64,000 nucleotides of DNA from Nitrospirota bacterium (GTDB taxonomy: Bacteria; Nitrospirota; Nitrospiria; JACQBZ01). Of this stretch, positions 59,928 through 64,000 are shown piece by piece. Position 1 is the first letter of the stretch. The number at the start of each line of letters is the position of its first letter. The DNA lies in the NCBI GenBank assembly GCA_016201865.1, contig JACQCA010000010.1, positions 1-64,000 on the forward strand. The letters run 5' to 3'. The position numbers and the translations under genes are program-made. A model generated the notes under the pieces. That model did not search any database. It was not told the origin of the DNA and saw nothing but the letters and a program-made list of their open reading frames with translations.

Positions 59928-60800
59928 ATGCTCCTGCGTCTCTTTTGCCTGATCGCGGTCGGAATAGCGCCGTTCCTTCCCGCGACGGTTTTTTCGGAAG
60001 AACCGTCGCGATCCGAGACCGTCGCTCCCATCCGGGCGAAGCAGGGGGATGTGTTCTATTTTTCCGTTCAGGTCGGACCCGATGCCGTGTCGGTCGAGGG
60101 GCGATTCCTCAACCGGCCCGTTCCTTTTTTTAAGATGGGGAATCCACAGGAATTCGGGGCCTTGATCGGGGTTGACCTTGCGGACCCGCCCGCTCACGAT
60201 GATTTGCTTGTGGAGATATCCGATGCCGCAGGGAAACGGGAACTGCGTCGCTATCCGGTCGAAGTGCTTCCGGTTCATTTTTTAACGCAGGAGTTGACGG
60301 TGCCCAAGAACTATGTCGATCTGGATGAAGAAAGCAGCAAACGGGCTGCGGAGGAGCAGGAAAAGATTTTGCAATCGCTCGGCAAGATCACGGTCCAAAA
60401 ATTCTGGGCGGGTCGCTTTATGATGCCGGTCGAGGGCAAGATTGCCGGGAGTTTTGGATTGCGACGGATCATGAACGGCCAACCCCGCTCCCCTCACAGC
60501 GGGGAAGACATCAACGCGCCCCAAGGAACGGACGTCCGTGCCACCAATGAAGGCATCGTCGCATTGGTGGGGGATTTCTTCTTCAGCGGAAAGAGCATCA
60601 TCTTAGATCACGGCCTGGGGCTCTACAGCATGTATTTCCACCTGGATCAGGTGGACGTTGCGGAGGGGAGGAGAGTCCGCAAGGGAGACGTCATCGGCAA
60701 GGTGGGAGCGACGGGCCGGGCGACCGGCCCGCATCTCCATTGGGGGACCCGGCTCAACGGCGCCCGCGTCAATCCGTTGTCGATTTTAAATATTGAATGA
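59928..60800 (+). CDS. M23 family metallopeptidase (LytM/peptidoglycan endopeptidase-like)
   Basis: PHSGEDINAPQGTDVRATNEGIVALVGDFFFSGKSIILDHGLGLYSMYFHL...GATGRATGPHLHWG. Confidence 0.95.
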   Translation: MLLRLFCLIAVGIAPFLPATVFSEEPSRSETVAPIRAKQGDVFYFSVQVGPDAVSVEGRFLNRPVPFFKMGNPQEFGALIGVDLADPPAHDDLLVEISDAAGKRELRRYPVEVLPVHFLTQELTVPKNYVDLDEESSKRAAEEQEKILQSLGKITVQKFWAGRFMMPVEGKIAGSFGLRRIMNGQPRSPHSGEDINAPQGTDVRATNEGIVALVGDFFFSGKSIILDHGLGLYSMYFHLDQVDVAEGRRVRKGDVIGKVGATGRATGPHLHWGTRLNGARVNPLSILNIE

Positions 60801-60810
60801 GGTCTGCCCC

Positions 60811-61587
60811 GTGAACGTAGCCTTGACCATCGCCGGTTCGGATCCGACGGGCGGCGCCGGAATTCAGGCCGACCTGAGGACGTTTGCGAAGTTTAACGTG
60901 CACGGCGCCGCGGTGATCGCCTCCTTGACGATCCAGAGCACCCTCGGGATTCAGGCCGTGGTCAAGATTCCACCGGACCTGCTCCGGAAACAGATCACGA
61001 CGCTGCTGGAGGATATGACGGTTGATGCCGTGAAGACGGGAATGCTTGTGGATGGAGAGAGCATTGAAATTGTTTCAGAGCTTCTTAAAAAATACCGGTT
61101 GATCCGCTATGTCTTGGATCCGATCGTTCGTTCATCCACCGGCTACCCGATTCTTAAGAAGGACGACGTCGAATTGTTAAAGAAGACGCTGCTTCCTCAG
61201 GCCCTCCTCGTGACGCCGAATCTGAAGGAGGCCGAGGCCTTGACGGGAATGTCGGTGCAGACCGAAAAAGAGATGGAGCGAGCCGCCCTGGAGATCCAGG
61301 CGATGGGGCCCCAATATGTCCTGATCAAAGGGGGGCACTTAAAAGGGTCCGCCGTGGATCTGTTGTTCGGGGAAGGCGAGATCCGGCCTTTCCGGAAGCC
61401 CCGCGTTCAGGCCAAGCGACTGCACGGCGCCGGGTGCATCCTTTCGGCCGCGATTACGGCCGGTCTGGCCGCCGGATCCGGCGTCGAGCGGGCCGTTGAA
61501 AAAGCGAAAGGCTTTGTCCACCGCGCGATTCGGACGGCCGCGATGCCCGGCCATGGCCGACACCTGCTGAATCTGACGTCGAATTAG
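60811..61587 (+). CDS. thiD: Hydroxymethylpyrimidine/phosphomethylpyrimidine kinase
   Basis: ALTIAGSDPTGGAGIQADLRTF, LVTPNLKEAEALTGM, IKGGHL. Confidence 0.96.
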   Translation: MNVALTIAGSDPTGGAGIQADLRTFAKFNVHGAAVIASLTIQSTLGIQAVVKIPPDLLRKQITTLLEDMTVDAVKTGMLVDGESIEIVSELLKKYRLIRYVLDPIVRSSTGYPILKKDDVELLKKTLLPQALLVTPNLKEAEALTGMSVQTEKEMERAALEIQAMGPQYVLIKGGHLKGSAVDLLFGEGEIRPFRKPRVQAKRLHGAGCILSAAITAGLAAGSGVERAVEKAKGFVHRAIRTAAMPGHGRHLLNLTSN

Positions 61588-61649
61588 GGCCGATCCGCAT
61601 TCTATCCCTCGCGGAATTCTGTGGTATAATTTTAGTAAAGGATGGTGTT

Positions 61650-62216
61650 ATGGCCGAGTCGGTTCCTGAATATCATCCCTTGAGGCAACTGGTCACCGCT
61701 CTGACGGAGCGGACCTTCGCTCAGAAATTGCGATGGTCCGATATCCATGTGGTCCGCTATCTGTCCAACATGCTGGTGGATTTTACCCATGTGGATCATC
61801 TTTACCGCATCCGGAACGGCAAAGGGAAACGGCTTGATGAGGTGGCCGACATGCTGCTCGAGGCCGATCTGCTGCTAAACGCCGGCTCCTTCGAACGGGA
61901 GCGGGAGGTCCACCGGCATATCGGCGACCTGACACTGTTCATGGTCGGGATTTTTCCGGAATTCCTTAAACGGATGAAGGTCCGGCAATGGATCCACCAC
62001 CCGGATTTTTTGATGGATTACGTCAAAGTGGGGAAGCATTCCTATCGGAACGTGTCCGAGTTCAACTACGGTGAATATAAACAGTTTGTGCCGCTCTTTC
62101 GGAAACTTTCCGATAATTTTGAGCTCTGCATCATCGGCCTGGGATACGTCAAGGACGCTCTGGATCGCCTGCAGCACGCGGAATATCAACAAGCGAAGCG
62201 AATTTTGCTCACCTGA
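61650..62216 (+). CDS. Conserved hypothetical protein
   Basis: 188-aa ORF with upstream TATAAT (TGTGGTATAATTTTAG) and AAAGGATGG RBS. Confidence 0.7.
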   Translation: MAESVPEYHPLRQLVTALTERTFAQKLRWSDIHVVRYLSNMLVDFTHVDHLYRIRNGKGKRLDEVADMLLEADLLLNAGSFEREREVHRHIGDLTLFMVGIFPEFLKRMKVRQWIHHPDFLMDYVKVGKHSYRNVSEFNYGEYKQFVPLFRKLSDNFELCIIGLGYVKDALDRLQHAEYQQAKRILLT

Positions 62217-62241
62217 TAACACCCCGCATGTCGCGGCCGTC

Positions 62242-62276
62242 AAGCGCCATCGCTCTTCGAAGGGTGGCGCCTTTTT
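62242..62276 (+). terminator. Rho-independent terminator
   Basis: GCGCCA...TGGCGC hairpin followed by CTTTTT. Confidence 0.75.
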
Positions 62277-62290
62277 ATTCCGGGTAAACG

Positions 62291-62707
62291 GTGGAAGGAG
62301 ACCCGCCGATCGTGAAAGGGCAACGGAAGAGCCGTCTGACGGTTCGAATCTATTACGAAGACACCGACTGCGGCGGGGTGGTGTACTACGCCAACTACTT
62401 ACGGTATTTTGAGCGGGCCCGGACCGAATATCTCCGAGCGTGCGGAATCGAACTTAAGCCCTGGATGGAGAAAGGGCTCTATTTTGTCGTGGCCCGTGTC
62501 GAGATCGATTACAAGGCGCCGGCCCATTATTCGGATCTCCTGGAAATTGAAACGGCCGTGACCGGTCGGTCAAAGGCCAGCATTACATTCTCGCACTCCG
62601 TCCGGGATCAGAATGGCCGGTTGAACGCCGATTCAATGGTGATCCTGGTCTGTGTCTCGGGCGGCCGCCCCCGACGGATTCCGGACGAGATCATCGCCAA
62701 ACTTTGA
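62291..62707 (+). CDS. YbgC/FadM-type acyl-CoA thioesterase
   Basis: RIYYEDTDCGGVVYYANYLRYFERARTEYLR. Confidence 0.94.
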   Translation: MEGDPPIVKGQRKSRLTVRIYYEDTDCGGVVYYANYLRYFERARTEYLRACGIELKPWMEKGLYFVVARVEIDYKAPAHYSDLLEIETAVTGRSKASITFSHSVRDQNGRLNADSMVILVCVSGGRPRRIPDEIIAKL

Positions 62708-62738
62708 ACCGTCGTTGGCAAGTTGCTTCGGTTAACCG

Positions 62739-63785
62739 TCACCGGGCCAGGATGCAGGCGGCCCAGTGAAGGGGCTGGATCTGGACCAGCGGGGGATCTT
62801 CTTTCAGGCAGTCCGGCAGTCGTTTCGGGCATCGGGAATAAAACCGGCAGCCTTGGGGGAGATCGACCGGGCTTGGAAGATCACCCTCAAGAATAATTCG
62901 GCGGCGTCCGGCCTTGGGGTCCGGGATCGGAATCGCCGCCAGCAGGGCCTCAGTGTAAGGATGCAGGGGGTGACGATACAGATCCGAGGCCTCGGCCAAT
63001 TCGACGATCCTTCCCAGGTACATGACGGCCACGCGGTCACTGATATGCCGGACCATGTTCAAGTCATGCGCGATGAAGATCATGGAAAGCCGGTATTCAT
63101 CCTGAATGTCCTCGAGCAGGTTGATGACCTGGGCCTGGATCGAGACATCCAAGGAGGATACCGGTTCATCCGCCACGATCAATTTCGGGTTCAAGGCCAG
63201 GGCCCGCGCCACGCCGATCCGTTGTCGCTGGCCGCCGCTGAATTCATGCGGATAACGGTTCACGGCGTCGGGATCGAGCCCGACCTTTTCCAGCAGCCCT
63301 CGCACGCGCGCGCGGCGTTCCTCCTTTGTTCCGATACGGTGAATGATCAGCGGTTCCTCCAGCGTGGCCCCGATCGTCCTTCGGGGGTTCAGAGAGGCGT
63401 ACGGGTCCTGGAAAATAATCTGCATCTCGCGGCGCAGTTCCCGCATCCGTCGGGCGTCGGCCTCAAAAACATTTTCGTTCATGAACCGCACTTCGCCCGA
63501 CGTCGGTTCAAGAAGCCTTAAGATCAGTCGGCCGGTGGTGGATTTCCCGCAGCCGGACTCGCCCACCAGACCGAGGATCTCGCCGCTCCGAAGATCGAAA
63601 CTGACGCCGTCCACGGCATGGACCCGGCGATCCGGGCGGCCGAAGAGACCTTCCCGGACAGGAAAATATTTTTTGAGGTTCTTGACGGAGAGCAGGGGAA
63701 TCTCGGCCGATCCGATCCGTGTCGAGTCGGGTCCGGGCGGGATACCGGCGTTCATGGCGCCTTCTCTCCAAACGCGACCCAGCAT
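62739..63785 (-). CDS. Oligopeptide/dipeptide ABC transporter ATP-binding protein (DppF/OppF family)
   Basis: [37 protein letters not shown], oligo_HPY C-terminal [10 protein letters not shown]. Confidence 0.96.
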   Translation of the reverse strand: MLGRVWREGAMNAGIPPGPDSTRIGSAEIPLLSVKNLKKYFPVREGLFGRPDRRVHAVDGVSFDLRSGEILGLVGESGCGKSTTGRLILRLLEPTSGEVRFMNENVFEADARRMRELRREMQIIFQDPYASLNPRRTIGATLEEPLIIHRIGTKEERRARVRGLLEKVGLDPDAVNRYPHEFSGGQRQRIGVARALALNPKLIVADEPVSSLDVSIQAQVINLLEDIQDEYRLSMIFIAHDLNMVRHISDRVAVMYLGRIVELAEASDLYRHPLHPYTEALLAAIPIPDPKAGRRRIILEGDLPSPVDLPQGCRFYSRCPKRLPDCLKEDPPLVQIQPLHWAACILAR

Positions 63786-64000
63786 CGGACCCGATGGCCG
63801 GGTCGGACTTCTTTCAAGGGAGGCTCTTCACGACGGCAGTGCTCGATGGCCGCGCCGCAACGCGGGGCGAATCGGCAACCGGGAATGGGTTCCATCAGGT
63901 TTGGAACGGTTCCCGGGATGGCCTGGAGTCGTTCCCGTCGCGCTCCGGCCGGATCGAACGAAGGAATCGAGGCCAACAGGCCCTGGGTGTAAGGATGGAG
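63752..64000 (-). CDS. Oligopeptide/dipeptide ABC transporter ATP-binding protein (DppD/OppD family), C-terminal part, truncated by window end
   Basis: [34 protein letters not shown] oligo_HPY-type C-terminus. Confidence 0.88.
   Translation of the reverse strand, partial: LHPYTQGLLASIPSFDPAGARRERLQAIPGTVPNLMEPIPGCRFAPRCGAAIEHCRREEPPLKEVRPGHRVRCWVAFGEKAP

Noticed and set aside
62766-63521. 251-aa plus-strand ORF
   Set aside because: Antisense to the ABC transporter ATPase gene.

Overview
This 64 kb, GC-rich, gene-dense bacterial chromosomal window has a gene content that suggests Nitrospirota or a related Gram-negative lineage; that placement is inference. The main highlight, at 53.4-59.9 kb, is a complete Pup-proteasome operon in the order mpa-dop-pup-prcB-prcA-pafA. 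It sits between thiS-thiG-thiE, which lies behind a TPP riboswitch, and M23 peptidase/thiD. The tagging protein ends IDDVLEENAEEFVKNYVQKGGE, so it is a true Pup with a genome-encoded C-terminal Glu. The rest is mostly housekeeping: sulfur relay proteins, archease/RtcB, non-classical succinate dehydrogenase B plus an HdrB-like subunit, thiI, ispH, metH, rarA, cytochrome b, TldD/TldE, ComM, PBP1A, gap-pgk-tpi-secG, and oligopeptide ABC transporter parts split over three sites. Two AT-richer accessory patches (8.4-10.7 kb and 17.7-20.1 kb) carry a ParE/RelE-type toxin-antitoxin pair, two solitary type I-E CRISPR-repeat-like sequences, REP-like palindromes, a truncated ORF6N gene and unknown ORFs. 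Several genes show a recurrent promoter geometry, with the -10 box ending about 7 nt before the start codon and no Shine-Dalgarno, which predicts leaderless mRNAs. All calls come from reading the sequence and ORF track; no database search was run.
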